Translations under genes and position numbers: made by a program
Part shown: piece by piece, positions 42,588 to 52,252 of the stretch
Position numbering within the stretch: position 1 is the stretch's first letter
How the letters are laid out: each line of letters begins with the position of its first letter
Notes under the pieces: generated by a model
What the model saw: the letters and a program-made list of their open reading frames with translations, nothing else
Told to the model about the DNA's origin: nothing
The model's database searches: none
Assembly: GCF_024006985.1 (NCBI RefSeq)
Contig: NZ_JAMXIB010000003.1
Coordinates: forward strand, 1 to 64,000
Reading direction: 5' to 3'
DNA: 64,000 bases
DNA from: Robiginitalea marina
GTDB taxonomy: Bacteria; Bacteroidota; Bacteroidia; Flavobacteriales; Flavobacteriaceae

Positions 42588-44234
42588 ATGAAAAAACCTG
42601 CCTTCCTGTCGCTAAGGCCCCTGGCCTTTATCCTTTTGTCTGCCCTGTTGCTTTCCGCCTGCGGGTCCACCTCCCTGGTGAGCACGCCCCTGGAGAACAT
42701 CGATTCCGTGCCGCTGAAAATCAGCGACCTCGATGACGCCCAGAAAAAGCGTTGGGGACACGCCGACCTGCTCCGCGATACCATCCCTGGCATGAGCGTC
42801 GACCGCGCCTACGCCGAATTGCTGCCCAACCTCAAGCCCAGGGAAAAAGTGGTGGTCGCGGTCCTGGATTCCGGGATCGACCTCACCCACGAAGACCTCG
42901 ACGGGGTGCTGTGGGTAAACGCCAAAGAAGTGCCTGGCAATGGCAAGGACGATGATGGCAACGGGTATACCGATGACGTCCACGGGTATAACTTTTTGGG
43001 TGAAAGCCTCTATGAGCAGCTTGAATTTGCCCGCATCCTGCGCCTGGGCCGGGGCGATGCCGCATTGCAGGCCAAAGCCAAAGCCGAGCTTGAAAAGGAA
43101 CTGCCGGAAGCCGGCGCGAACAAACAGCGGTACGAGCAAATCCTGCAAGTGGTACAGGGGGCCGATGCGGCCGTAAAGGAACACCTGGGCAAGGATTCCT
43201 ACACCAAGGAAGAGGTGATGGCTATTGAGACCTCCGACGCCACCCTGCAACAGCAGCTGGGGGTGTTGCAGCAGATGTACAACTTCGAAGACAGCATCGG
43301 GGGGGTTATGGAACAACTCGAAGGCGGGGTGGACTATTTCACCAAGCAGCTCAACTACCACCTCAACGTGGACTTCAATGGACGCGAAGCGGTGGGCGAC
43401 GACCCCTATGACCTCAACGACCGGGGCTATGGCAACGGAAACCCGATGAACCGGGCCGAGGATGAGTCGCACGGCACCCACGTGGCCGGGATCATCGCCG
43501 CAGAGCGGGGCAATGGCCTTGGCGTGGACGGGGTGGCCGATTATGTACAACTGATGAGTGTGCGCATGGTGCCCGATGGCGATGAATACGACAAGGATGT
43601 GGCCCTGGGGATCCGGTACGCGGTAGACAACGGGGCGCGGGTCATCAACGCCAGTTTTGGGAAGTCCTTTTCGCCCAATTCGGAATGGGTCTTCGAAGCC
43701 CTTAAGTATGCGGCCTCCAAAAATGTCCTCTTTGTGCATGCCGCCGGGAATGACGGGCTGGACCTGGACGACCCGGAAAATGCCAATTTCCCCAACGACC
43801 AGGTGGCCACAGGCCCTGAAATCGCCGATAATGTGATCACCGTAGGTTCGCTCGACCAGACCTACGGGTCCGAAATGGTTTCTTCCTTCTCGAATTACGG
43901 GGCCTCTAACGTGGATGTTTTTGCACCGGGCGGAGGGATTTATTCCACCATGCCGGGCGGTGAATACGAATTCCAGGGCGGTACCTCCATGGCGGCGCCT
44001 GCGGTCAGCGGCATCGCAGCCCTGATCCTCTCCCGGTTCCCGCAACTGACGGCCGCGCAGGTGAAGAAGATCATCATGCAGTCGGGCCTGCCGGTGAAGT
44101 CCCCCGTTATCGTGGCGGGCGATGAAGACAACTCCAAGCCCTTCAGCAGTATTTCCCGCTCGGGCAAAATCGCCAACGCCTATAACGCCCTGATTTTGGC
44201 CGACAAGGTGGCCAATGGCAAAGTCGCACTGTAA
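42588..44234 (+). CDS. S8 serine peptidase (subtilase) lipoprotein with large insertion
   Basis: A lipoprotein (LLLSACG) with D94 in VVAVLDSGID, H295 in HGTHVAG and S467 in GTSMAAP, the subtilisin triad. Asp and His are 201 residues apart rather than the usual 30-40. The intervening 160 or so residues (LEKELPEAGANKQRYEQ, VMEQLEGGVDYFTKQL) are helical and charged, and could form a coiled-coil cap or substrate-specificity domain. No propeptide is obvious before D94. A second peptidase, an M1 enzyme, starts 15 bp after the stop, so the two likely form an operon for protein breakdown outside the cell. Confidence 0.92.
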   Translation: MKKPAFLSLRPLAFILLSALLLSACGSTSLVSTPLENIDSVPLKISDLDDAQKKRWGHADLLRDTIPGMSVDRAYAELLPNLKPREKVVVAVLDSGIDLTHEDLDGVLWVNAKEVPGNGKDDDGNGYTDDVHGYNFLGESLYEQLEFARILRLGRGDAALQAKAKAELEKELPEAGANKQRYEQILQVVQGADAAVKEHLGKDSYTKEEVMAIETSDATLQQQLGVLQQMYNFEDSIGGVMEQLEGGVDYFTKQLNYHLNVDFNGREAVGDDPYDLNDRGYGNGNPMNRAEDESHGTHVAGIIAAERGNGLGVDGVADYVQLMSVRMVPDGDEYDKDVALGIRYAVDNGARVINASFGKSFSPNSEWVFEALKYAASKNVLFVHAAGNDGLDLDDPENANFPNDQVATGPEIADNVITVGSLDQTYGSEMVSSFSNYGASNVDVFAPGGGIYSTMPGGEYEFQGGTSMAAPAVSGIAALILSRFPQLTAAQVKKIIMQSGLPVKSPVIVAGDEDNSKPFSSISRSGKIANAYNALILADKVANGKVAL

Positions 44235-44249
44235 CCCTTTGATGACCTG

Positions 44250-46094
44250 ATGACAAAGTTTGTTTTCCTTTTCCTGGCCGGCACTTCACTGCTCTGTGCA
44301 CAGGGCAACCACGCCTACTGGCAGCAACAGGTCGACTACACCATGGAGGTCTCCATGGACGTGAAGACCTTCAGGTACCAGGGCACGCAGAAACTGGTGT
44401 ATACCAACAATTCGCCCGACACGCTGGGGCGGGTGTTCTACCACATGTATTTCAATGCCTTCCAGCCCGGGAGCGAAATGGACCTCCGCCTGCAGGCCGT
44501 GGAAGACCCGGACGGGCGGATGACGGAAAACGGCAGCAGCCGCATTGCAGCCCTGCAGCCCGACGAAATCGGCTACCTGAGGGCGACCTCCCTGACCCGG
44601 GACGGGCTTCCCGTGTCGCATGAACTGGAAGGGACCGTGCTGGTGGTCGACCTGGCCAAGCCCCTGCTCCCGGGCGACAAAACCACCTTCGAGATGGTTT
44701 TTGAGGGGCAGGTGCCCCTGCAGATCCGCCGTTCCGGCCGCAACAGCAGCGAAGGGGTGGCCCTGTCCATGAGCCAGTGGTACCCGAAAATGGCCGAATA
44801 CGATTTTGAGGGGTGGCATGCCGACCCGTACATCGCCCGGGAATTCCACGGGGTGTGGGGCGACTTTGACGTAAAGCTGACCCTCGACAAAGACTACGTG
44901 GTCGGGGGCACCGGTTACCTGCAAAACCCGGAGGAAATCGGGCACGGGTACCAGGCCCCGGGCACAAAAGTGAAGGCCCCGAAAGGGAAAACCCTGACCT
45001 GGCACTTCAAGGCCCCCCGGGTACATGATTTCATGTGGGCGGCCGACCCGGAGTACGTACACGACACCCTCCGCATGGACAATGGCCCGGTGCTGCATTT
45101 CTTTTATAAAAACAAACCCGAACTGCGGGAAAACTGGAAAAACCTCCAGCCCAAAACAGCAGAGGCCATGGCTTTTTTCAGCCGGAACATCGGGCCCTAC
45201 CCGTATGAGCAGTACTCTGTGGTACAGGGGGGCGACGGGGGCATGGAATATGCGATGAGCACCCTGATCACGGGGGAACGCAGTTTTGAAAGCCTGGTGG
45301 GGGTGATGGTGCACGAATTGGCGCACTCCTGGTTCCAGCAGGTGCTGGCCACCAATGAATTGAAACACGAATGGATGGATGAAGGGTTCACCTCCTTCAT
45401 CTCGTCCCTTTGCATGAATGCCATCATGGACCAGCAGCGCGAAAACCCTTTCGAGGGATCCTACCGGGGGTATTACGCCCTGGCGCAATCGGGGCGGGAG
45501 CAGCCGCTGAGCACCCACGCCGACCGCTACAGCTTCAACCGCGGATACGGGATCTCTGCCTACAGCAAGGGGGAGGTTTTCCTCTCCCAGCTGGGTTACG
45601 TGATCGGGCAGGACAAGCTGATGGAAACCATCCGTCGCTATTACAACGACTTCAAGTTCCGCCACCCCACGCCCAATGATATTATCCGCACGGCAGAGAA
45701 AGTGTCGGGCCTGCAGCTGGGCTGGTACCTGACCGACTGGACGCAGACCACCAATACCATCGACTATGCCGTGAGCGCTGTGGAAAGCGATGGCGGCCGC
45801 ACCCGCGTGACCCTGGAGCGCAAAGGCCTCATGCCGATGCCCATAGACCTCCTGGTGGTCCTGAAAGATGAAAGCAGCAAGGTGTACCACCTGCCCCTTC
45901 GGATGATGCGGGGGGCCAAGGAAAACCCTTACCCCGGGATGGCCTGGGAAATCCGGACCGACTGGCCCTGGGCCCAACCGGTGTATACCCTGGAGCTTGA
46001 CGTGCCCAAAGAGCAGGTACAGGCCGTCCTGATCGATCCCTCGGGCCTGATGGCCGACGTGGACGGGGAAAACAACCTCTGGCAGTCCGAATAG
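44250..46094 (+). CDS. M1-family metalloaminopeptidase
   Basis: A 614-residue secreted protein (signal LFLAGTSLLCAQG) with HELAHSWFQQ (H355 first) and WMDEGFTSF, the HExxH-x18-E zinc site of M1 aminopeptidases. The GAMEN-like substrate motif is GGMEYAMSTL. Not a lipoprotein; likely periplasmic or surface. It begins 15 bp after the S8 gene and probably shares its promoter, giving endo- and exopeptidase activity in one transcript. Confidence 0.92.
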   Translation: MTKFVFLFLAGTSLLCAQGNHAYWQQQVDYTMEVSMDVKTFRYQGTQKLVYTNNSPDTLGRVFYHMYFNAFQPGSEMDLRLQAVEDPDGRMTENGSSRIAALQPDEIGYLRATSLTRDGLPVSHELEGTVLVVDLAKPLLPGDKTTFEMVFEGQVPLQIRRSGRNSSEGVALSMSQWYPKMAEYDFEGWHADPYIAREFHGVWGDFDVKLTLDKDYVVGGTGYLQNPEEIGHGYQAPGTKVKAPKGKTLTWHFKAPRVHDFMWAADPEYVHDTLRMDNGPVLHFFYKNKPELRENWKNLQPKTAEAMAFFSRNIGPYPYEQYSVVQGGDGGMEYAMSTLITGERSFESLVGVMVHELAHSWFQQVLATNELKHEWMDEGFTSFISSLCMNAIMDQQRENPFEGSYRGYYALAQSGREQPLSTHADRYSFNRGYGISAYSKGEVFLSQLGYVIGQDKLMETIRRYYNDFKFRHPTPNDIIRTAEKVSGLQLGWYLTDWTQTTNTIDYAVSAVESDGGRTRVTLERKGLMPMPIDLLVVLKDESSKVYHLPLRMMRGAKENPYPGMAWEIRTDWPWAQPVYTLELDVPKEQVQAVLIDPSGLMADVDGENNLWQSE

Positions 46095-46101
46095 GCCCGG
46101 G

Positions 46102-47307
46102 TCAGTTCCGGCTGTACCAGGGCGTGCCGGCGTAATCGCCATTGCGTGCCCGGTGTTCGCGGTTCTGCAACACAAGGTGGGTGGCGTCGCGCTGTCGGCT
46201 TCGATACCCCAGCAGGTGGAAAAAGGGTTTGCTCATAAAGCGGGCTACCCGCAGGTCCACCACCAACCGGTCCTGTCGTTCGTCTGCCCATTTTACCCCT
46301 GGCAGCAGACTCAGGGACCGGTGAAACTTCCATTTGCGCATCCGGGCAGACAGGCCCAGGGCCCACCTGGGGGTCTGGCGGATCAGGAAAAAGCCCTCTT
46401 CCCCCTGTTGCTGGTACAGGGGCATGAACAGGATGCCCGGTTTCTGCAATTCAAGGGGCTCCCCTTTCTGGGTGGCGACCCGGGCGCCCCTGGGGACCCT
46501 CTGGAAACTCCGGTACCCCTCCTCCATCCTAAACCCGTGCCCGTTGGAAAGCTCGTGCCGGTAAAACACCTCGTAAAAATAATGGTCGCACAGGGCGGCC
46601 TTTTGCAGGCGCTGATACCTTTGCCGGAAGCCCGCAAGGGATGGGGTTGCCCCTGAGAAATACAGGGTTAGCCAGATAAAATCCTCTGCCTGGGTAATGG
46701 CGGCAGGATCCTGGTGCTGGCCCGATTCAAAGCCAAGGGCGATATAGCCCAACTGGTTGATGTAGCTCAGCAGCGGGCCCTCAAGGTATTCCTCAATCCC
46801 CAAAATCACCGGCACCGGGAAAAGCCCGGAAAACTTGCGGTTGATCATGGAGTCATTGATGGTAATAAAGGGCAGCGTCTGGCTGGAGGTGGTATGCAGG
46901 TCGATAAAATAAAACGGGGCGGTCTCTTCCTCCAGGATGTGCAGCAGCAGGTCGTGGAGTAAAGCGAGTTCTTTCTCCTCGGGGGACCTCCGGCTTTCCG
47001 GGGTTGCTAAAATGCGTTCTATGCGCGCGGGGTTCCAGAGCCGGTTCAGGTCGTGCTGGAGGTACCGCTCCTGACGGCCAAGGGCGGGCAGGTTGCCCCG
47101 GATGCCGATTGCGGCCCCCTTCTCGCAGGTTGCTTCCCCTGACTCAAAGTCCGCGAAGACCTTTTCCAGGGCGCGTACCCCTGCGGGCTCATTTCCGTGG
47201 ATGCCCCCGAAAAAAACGACCGTGGGGCCCGGGACCCCGGAAGAAACCCTGCCAATGATCCGGTCGCCCGCCAGGGTAGATTGGGTGTCCTTTTGGGTCC
47301 ATACCAT
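46102..47307 (-). CDS. AstE/aspartoacylase-family zinc carboxypeptidase-like hydrolase
   Basis: A 401-residue protein with HGNEPAG (in GGIHGNEPAG), the metal-binding HxxE, HDLNRLW and FIDLHTTSSQ, the core of the succinylglutamate desuccinylase/aspartoacylase fold. It removes an acyl group from an amino acid or a terminal residue from a peptide; substrate unknown. The gene begins 4 bp after a GCS2-CBS gene on the same strand, a pairing remembered from amidoligase clusters. Confidence 0.82.
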   Translation of the reverse strand: MVWTQKDTQSTLAGDRIIGRVSSGVPGPTVVFFGGIHGNEPAGVRALEKVFADFESGEATCEKGAAIGIRGNLPALGRQERYLQHDLNRLWNPARIERILATPESRRSPEEKELALLHDLLLHILEEETAPFYFIDLHTTSSQTLPFITINDSMINRKFSGLFPVPVILGIEEYLEGPLLSYINQLGYIALGFESGQHQDPAAITQAEDFIWLTLYFSGATPSLAGFRQRYQRLQKAALCDHYFYEVFYRHELSNGHGFRMEEGYRSFQRVPRGARVATQKGEPLELQKPGILFMPLYQQQGEEGFFLIRQTPRWALGLSARMRKWKFHRSLSLLPGVKWADERQDRLVVDLRVARFMSKPFFHLLGYRSRQRDATHLVLQNREHRARNGDYAGTPWYSRN

Positions 47308-47311
47308 GAGA

Positions 47312-49168
47312 TCAAAGGTCGTTTGAAGTTAAAATGCCCACCAGGGCGTTGCCCACCACTACGGGCAGGCTGTTGATTTTGTGTGTTTCCATAAGTTTTC
47401 GCGCTTCGGCCACCCGGGCTTCCGGGCCTACCGTAATCAGGTCCTGCTTCATCAGGTCCCGGATCCGGGATTTGTAAATCGCTTCCGTCTCCTGGAGTTC
47501 GGCCACATCGGTCCAGCTCAACAGGCCGCTCAATTCGTTGTGGTCGTTCAAAATGGGCAAATGGTGGATATGGTTCCACTGCATCATCTGCACCACCAGG
47601 GCGGCACTGTCCTCTTCCTGGGCGGTAATGATCTTGGTGGTCATCAGGTCGCCCACGCGTTTTTTAGCCTTCGCCCCGTGGGCCACCTCGTTGACGTGGA
47701 TTTTTTTCCAGGCGTCTACGGGATATCCCTTGTACGACCGGTCGAAAAGCGAGGCCGTAAGCCTTCGCAAAGCCTCCGGCGGATTGAATTCCCGGCGCAA
47801 CTCGCGGTACGACTGCACCATCCATTCCGCCCCGTTTTGGCTGCGGATCCGCCTCTCGATGATCCCCAGGTAGCGCTCCACATCGGCCCGGTCCACATTC
47901 ACTCGGGCCAAGCCCTTATAGGCCATGGGAAGGAAAAACTCCAGCAACAGGTCGCGGGTGGGGATGATTTTCCCGTCCCAGTGGAACTGGGCAGCCATCC
48001 CGTAGCGGGCGGCATTGAAAAAGTTCTTTTTTGCATCCCTGAAGTCCATTTTCAGGTGGATCTGTTCCCATTCCCGGGGACGGCCCTTCATAACCCCCAC
48101 CCAGAACATCAGGTTGGCGATTTCATCGGAGGTGGTGGGCCCCGAAGGCATATAGCGGTTTTCGATCCGCAGGTGGGGTTTCCCCTGGGTGCGGCCGTAG
48201 CAGAGGCGGTTCCAGGGGTATACCGTGCCGTTGTGCAGGTTCAGGGCAGACAGCTCGGGGGTGACCCCCTTTTCCAGTTGCTGCAGGCTGTCTTCCCCCT
48301 CAAAGGAGGTGGAAATGAGGCTGCGGAACCGGAGGATCGATTTCTTGAAAAAGTCGGCAGGGCTGCCTTCGGCCCAGGAAGTGCCAAACCCTACCCGGGG
48401 TTGGCGTTCATTGAGCAGGAAGGTGCTCCTGCGGGTATCCACGCTCTGGGTAAAGAGGGCGATGCGCGTTTCTTCCCAAAGCTCCCGGCCCATCAGCATG
48501 GGCGAATTGGCGCAAATGCTCAAAATTGGCCCCGAGATGGCCTGGGCCCAGTTGTAGGTGTCGGCAAAGTCGTCCGGGTCGATCTGCAGGTGGGCCTGGA
48601 AACTCGTATTGCAGCCTTCGTACATAATCGAATCGTGGCGGAGGTGAACCTCATCCACCCCTTTGACGTGCAACTCCAGGTCGGCCTTGCGCACCCGTTT
48701 AATGGCATCGCTCAGGATCTTGTACCGTTCCTTGGGCGTCATATAGTCCTCCTTCAGGTAATGGGTGCTGATGGTGGGGAGGATCCCGGTAAGGATGATG
48801 TAGTTTTCGTGTTTTTCAGCCACTTCCTGCCCCAGGTCCAGCAAGTCGTTCAGTTGGCGGTGCATCTGTGAAAAACAAGTGCCGTCCAGGGGAAGGGGAT
48901 CCAGGTTGATCTCCAGGTTATACCGGGTGAGCTCGGTGGTAAAATGCGGTTCCGCGATGTCCTCCAGGATGGCAACCGCCTGGTTGGAAGGCTGCCAGTT
49001 CTTGTCGACCAGGCAAAACTCCTGCTCAGCGCCAATATGGATGGGGTCGCGGAGGAAGGACCCGTCCAGGGTCATCTGTTCAAGGGCTTCAAGGTCTGTC
49101 AGCAGCCGGCGGAAGTAGACGCTCCGTTCTTCGAAGGTGTCCAGGGGTTTGACCACATGGGTGCCCAT
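47312..49168 (-). CDS. GCS2-like carboxylate-amine ligase fused to CBS pair
   Basis: The amino 480 residues match the glutamate-cysteine ligase 2 (YbdK-like) family: IGAEQEFCLVDKNWQPS, NLEINLDPLPLDGTCFS, EGCNTSFQAHLQIDP, RIENRYMPSGPTTSDE. The final 120 (VGDLMTTKIITAQEEDSAAL, RDLMKQDLITVGPEARVAEA) form two CBS domains, which sense adenosine nucleotides. 618 residues. ATG at 49168 (MGTHVVKPLDTF) fits the family; an in-frame start at 49288 would add about 40 unrelated residues into the promoter region of rnpA. It likely ligates an amino acid to a carboxylate with ATP. Confidence 0.85.
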   Translation of the reverse strand: MGTHVVKPLDTFEERSVYFRRLLTDLEALEQMTLDGSFLRDPIHIGAEQEFCLVDKNWQPSNQAVAILEDIAEPHFTTELTRYNLEINLDPLPLDGTCFSQMHRQLNDLLDLGQEVAEKHENYIILTGILPTISTHYLKEDYMTPKERYKILSDAIKRVRKADLELHVKGVDEVHLRHDSIMYEGCNTSFQAHLQIDPDDFADTYNWAQAISGPILSICANSPMLMGRELWEETRIALFTQSVDTRRSTFLLNERQPRVGFGTSWAEGSPADFFKKSILRFRSLISTSFEGEDSLQQLEKGVTPELSALNLHNGTVYPWNRLCYGRTQGKPHLRIENRYMPSGPTTSDEIANLMFWVGVMKGRPREWEQIHLKMDFRDAKKNFFNAARYGMAAQFHWDGKIIPTRDLLLEFFLPMAYKGLARVNVDRADVERYLGIIERRIRSQNGAEWMVQSYRELRREFNPPEALRRLTASLFDRSYKGYPVDAWKKIHVNEVAHGAKAKKRVGDLMTTKIITAQEEDSAALVVQMMQWNHIHHLPILNDHNELSGLLSWTDVAELQETEAIYKSRIRDLMKQDLITVGPEARVAEARKLMETHKINSLPVVVGNALVGILTSNDL

Positions 49169-49275
49169 AGTTTCGGGTTTATGGGGGCGCAATTCGCCTG
49201 TTAAACGGCAATTTAAGACTTCAGGGGGCGCTTTAATATGATAATTGTCATCCGGGTTCCCCGTGTAATTATTCC

Positions 49276-49283
49276 TATTTTTG
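49276..49283 (+). promoter_or_regulatory. -7 promoter element TATTTTTG, at the rnpA start
   Basis: Perfect TAnnTTTG ending 3 bp before the rnpA ATG (49287). Transcription would begin near the start codon, so the mRNA may be leaderless. The pattern matches the rbfA promoter at 30186. Confidence 0.5.
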
Positions 49284-49286
49284 GGC

Positions 49287-49673
49287 ATGCTTTCCTATCG
49301 GTTTCCCAAGAAAGAAAAGCTTTCCCGGAAAAAACTGTGGGAGGCGGTATTCGAAAAGGGCGAAAGGCTCCGGTCCTTCCCCCTGGCCCTGTATGCCCTG
49401 AGGGCGGACCTCCCGGAGGGGGTGCCCGTGCAGGCCGGCTTTGCCGTCCCCAAAAGGTCGTTCAAAAAAGCCGTCGACCGCAACCGGATCAAACGCCTGA
49501 TGCGGGAAGCCTATCGCCTGGAAAAGGCGGGCAGATTTAACAATATGCAGGGAACCTATGCGTTCGTATTTTTATACCTTGGTAAGGAAATGCCCGATTT
49601 TAATAAGGTTTCCCGGGCCATGAAGACGATCCTGAACAATTTTGACCCCCATGAAGCACCTGCTGAAAACTAA
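49287..49673 (+). CDS. rnpA: Ribonuclease P protein component
   Basis: A 128-residue basic protein (MLSYRFPKKEKLSRKKLWEA) with the RNR motif in AVDRNRIKRLMREAYRL, hallmark of RnpA, which helps the RNA subunit mature tRNA 5' ends. ATG at 49287; a TTG at 49281 lies within the promoter. Its end overlaps the S41 protease gene by 23 bp. It is not next to rpmH here. Confidence 0.94.
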   Translation: MLSYRFPKKEKLSRKKLWEAVFEKGERLRSFPLALYALRADLPEGVPVQAGFAVPKRSFKKAVDRNRIKRLMREAYRLEKAGRFNNMQGTYAFVFLYLGKEMPDFNKVSRAMKTILNNFDPHEAPAEN

Positions 49674-51282
49674 AGTGGTCCTGCCCCTGCTGGCGGCCGG
49701 CATCTTCCTTACGGCGACCGGATTTAAAACGGATTTTTTCGAGATCGCCAAGCAAATCGAAATCTTTACCACCCTGTTCAAGGAACTCAATATGAACTAC
49801 GTGGATGAAACCAACCCGGCCTCCCTGATGGATACCGCCATCAAGAGCATGCTGCAGGACCTGGACCCCTATACGCAATTCCTGAACGAACAGGATGTGG
49901 AGGCCTTCAAGATCAGCAACGCCGGGGAATATTCGGGGATCGGGGCCCTGGTGCGTTCCTATGCCGACAAACTGGTTATCGTGGAGCCCTACAAGGGGTA
50001 CCCGGCCGATAAGGCGGGCCTGAAGGCCGGCGATGAGATCGTGAAAATCGGGGATATCGCGGTAGCCGACTTCAAGGAAGACGCGACGGAATTGCTCAAG
50101 GGGGCAGACCGTTCCTCGGTCATGGTCACCTACCGCCGGCAGGGGCAGCTGGCCACCGCCTCCCTGGAGCGGGAGGCCATAGAGGTCGATGCGGTACCCT
50201 ATTACCACATGGCCGACGACCAAACCGGATACATCGTGCTCGCGCGGTTCAACGCCAAGGCCAGCGAACAGACCCGCGCAGCCCTGCAGGACCTGAAAGG
50301 GCAGGGGGCCCAGCGCATTATCCTCGACCTGAGGAACAACCCGGGGGGGCTGCTTTCCGAGGCGATTAACGTGACCAACCTGTTCGTGCCGAAAGGGGAG
50401 CTGATCGTGACCACCAAATCCAAGGTGAAGAAGTTCAACCAGGAATACAAAACCCGCAATGCGCCCGAAGACACCGAAATCGCCCTGGCGGTATTGATCA
50501 ATGGCCGCAGCGCCTCCGCCAGCGAAATCGTATCCGGGGGGCTGCAGGACCTCGACCGGGCAGTGATTATGGGGGCCCGCAGCTTCGGGAAAGGGCTGGT
50601 GCAACGCCCCCTGAAACTCACCTACGGCACCCAGCTCAAAGTGACGATCAGCCGCTACTATACCCCCTCGGGCCGCTGCATCCAGGCCCTCGATTACCGG
50701 AACCGCGATGCCGAGGGCAACGCCCTGCGCACCACGGAATACCGGGAATTCACCACCCGCAACGGCCGCAGGGTAACCGACGGGGGGGGCGTGGTGCCCG
50801 ATGTAGAAATCGAAAAGCTGGGGTCCAACGAACTGATCCAGGCCCTGCAGGATGAACACGTGATTTTCGACTTCGCCACGGGGTATTACTATTCGCACAC
50901 CCATGAAACCGTTTCGGATTTCCGGCTCGACCCCAACGTTTACAATGATTTCCTCGGTTTTGTGAGCCGTAGTGACTTTGCCTTTGAAACCCGCACCGAA
51001 AAAGCCCTGCAGGAAGCCCTCAGCCACAGGGAGGACGTCATTTTCTCAGGGGCCGTGGAATCGGATTTCAAAGCCCTGCTGGCCCAGGTGGAGAAACAAA
51101 AGCTGAAGGCGCTGGACACCTATTCCGGGGAGATCCAAAAACTGCTGGAAGACGAAATCATCACCCGGTATTTCTACAGGGAAGGGCTCTACGACTACTA
51201 CCTGACGCACGACCCCTCCATCATGGCCGCCCGGGAGTTGCTGGGCAACCCTGCAGCCTATAGCAAAATCCTGCAAAACTAG
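49651..51282 (+). CDS. S41 C-terminal processing peptidase
   Basis: An exported protease (signal LLPLAAGIFLTATG-like) with a PDZ domain (YKGYPADKAGLKAGDEIVKI) and the S41 catalytic serine in NGRSASASEIVSGG with the lysine in SFGKGLVQ, a Ser-Lys dyad. 543 residues. The start ATG 49651 is the second in-frame ATG and opens the signal peptide; 49642 adds three residues. Overlap with rnpA suggests co-transcription. Trims periplasmic or envelope proteins. Confidence 0.9.
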   Translation: MKHLLKTKVVLPLLAAGIFLTATGFKTDFFEIAKQIEIFTTLFKELNMNYVDETNPASLMDTAIKSMLQDLDPYTQFLNEQDVEAFKISNAGEYSGIGALVRSYADKLVIVEPYKGYPADKAGLKAGDEIVKIGDIAVADFKEDATELLKGADRSSVMVTYRRQGQLATASLEREAIEVDAVPYYHMADDQTGYIVLARFNAKASEQTRAALQDLKGQGAQRIILDLRNNPGGLLSEAINVTNLFVPKGELIVTTKSKVKKFNQEYKTRNAPEDTEIALAVLINGRSASASEIVSGGLQDLDRAVIMGARSFGKGLVQRPLKLTYGTQLKVTISRYYTPSGRCIQALDYRNRDAEGNALRTTEYREFTTRNGRRVTDGGGVVPDVEIEKLGSNELIQALQDEHVIFDFATGYYYSHTHETVSDFRLDPNVYNDFLGFVSRSDFAFETRTEKALQEALSHREDVIFSGAVESDFKALLAQVEKQKLKALDTYSGEIQKLLEDEIITRYFYREGLYDYYLTHDPSIMAARELLGNPAAYSKILQN

Positions 51283-51328
51283 CCCATGGAGCCCCCCGCC
51301 GGAAGGTTCCGGCAAAAATGGTGATGCC

Positions 51329-52195
51329 TTGGAATCCCAACTGACAGAGGCCCTGGAGGCCATTTTCCGATTCAACATCCAAAAGGCCAGCCGGGTGGGC
51401 GGGGGCGACAGCGCTTCCGCCTTCCGGCTGGAAACATCCCGGGGCAGGTTTTTTGCCAAAATCATGTCCGGGCCGCAAGGGGCAGACATCCTCCGGGCAG
51501 AGGCCGATGGACTGCATGCCCTCGCCCGCACCAATACCCTGGGGACCCCCGGGGTTCTCGGGCTGGAGCCCCTGGAGCAGGGCGCCTGCCTCCTCCTGGA
51601 GTTTATTCCCACAGGGCCCGGCAGCCCACGCGCCTTTGAAGCCCTGGGTCGGGGGCTTGCGCAAATGCATGCCCTGCCGGCAAAGGGCTTTGGATGGGCC
51701 GGGCCGAATTATATCGGCCCCCTGCCCCAGCGCAACACCCCTGAAACGGATTGGGCCACCTTCTTTGCGCGCCACCGGCTGGAACCCCAATACGCTATGG
51801 CTGCCCGGGGTGGGTGGTTGCAGCCGGCGGACATCCCTGGCACCGGGCGCATCCTGGAGCATATCGTCCCGATGATGCCCGAAATTAAACCGTCCATCCT
51901 GCATGGGGACCTGTGGGGCGGGAACTACCTTATTTCGGAAAAGGGAACCCCATACCTGATCGACCCGGCCGCGTACTTCGGGCATTCAGAGGTTGACCTG
52001 GCCATGTCCCTGTTGTTCGGCGGTTTTCCCCAGCGCTTTTATGACGCCTATAGCGAAATCCTTCCCCGGGAAGACGGGTTTTCGCAGCGCGTGGAACTGT
52101 ATCAGCTGTATTACCTCCTGGTCCACCTGAACCTTTTCGGCTCCTCCTATCGCGGGGCAGTTATGGCGTCGGGCTCCCGGTTGTTCGGCCTTTGA
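51329..52195 (+). CDS. Fructosamine kinase-family protein
   Basis: A 288-residue kinase-like protein with RVGGGDSASAFRLETSRG, ILHGDLWGGNYLI (catalytic HGDLWGGN), and YLIDPAAYFGHSEVD, matching the fructosamine-3-kinase/ketosamine kinase family that phosphorylates glycated amines for removal. Start TTG at 51329; no in-frame ATG exists upstream. It lies between the S41 protease and the PQQ enzyme. Biological role inferred only from family. Confidence 0.88.
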   Translation: MESQLTEALEAIFRFNIQKASRVGGGDSASAFRLETSRGRFFAKIMSGPQGADILRAEADGLHALARTNTLGTPGVLGLEPLEQGACLLLEFIPTGPGSPRAFEALGRGLAQMHALPAKGFGWAGPNYIGPLPQRNTPETDWATFFARHRLEPQYAMAARGGWLQPADIPGTGRILEHIVPMMPEIKPSILHGDLWGGNYLISEKGTPYLIDPAAYFGHSEVDLAMSLLFGGFPQRFYDAYSEILPREDGFSQRVELYQLYYLLVHLNLFGSSYRGAVMASGSRLFGL

Positions 52196-52252
52196 TGCCC
52201 CGCCTGCAGCATTTGCCGGAAATTCCTATTTTTAGGACTTAAACCCCTTCCC

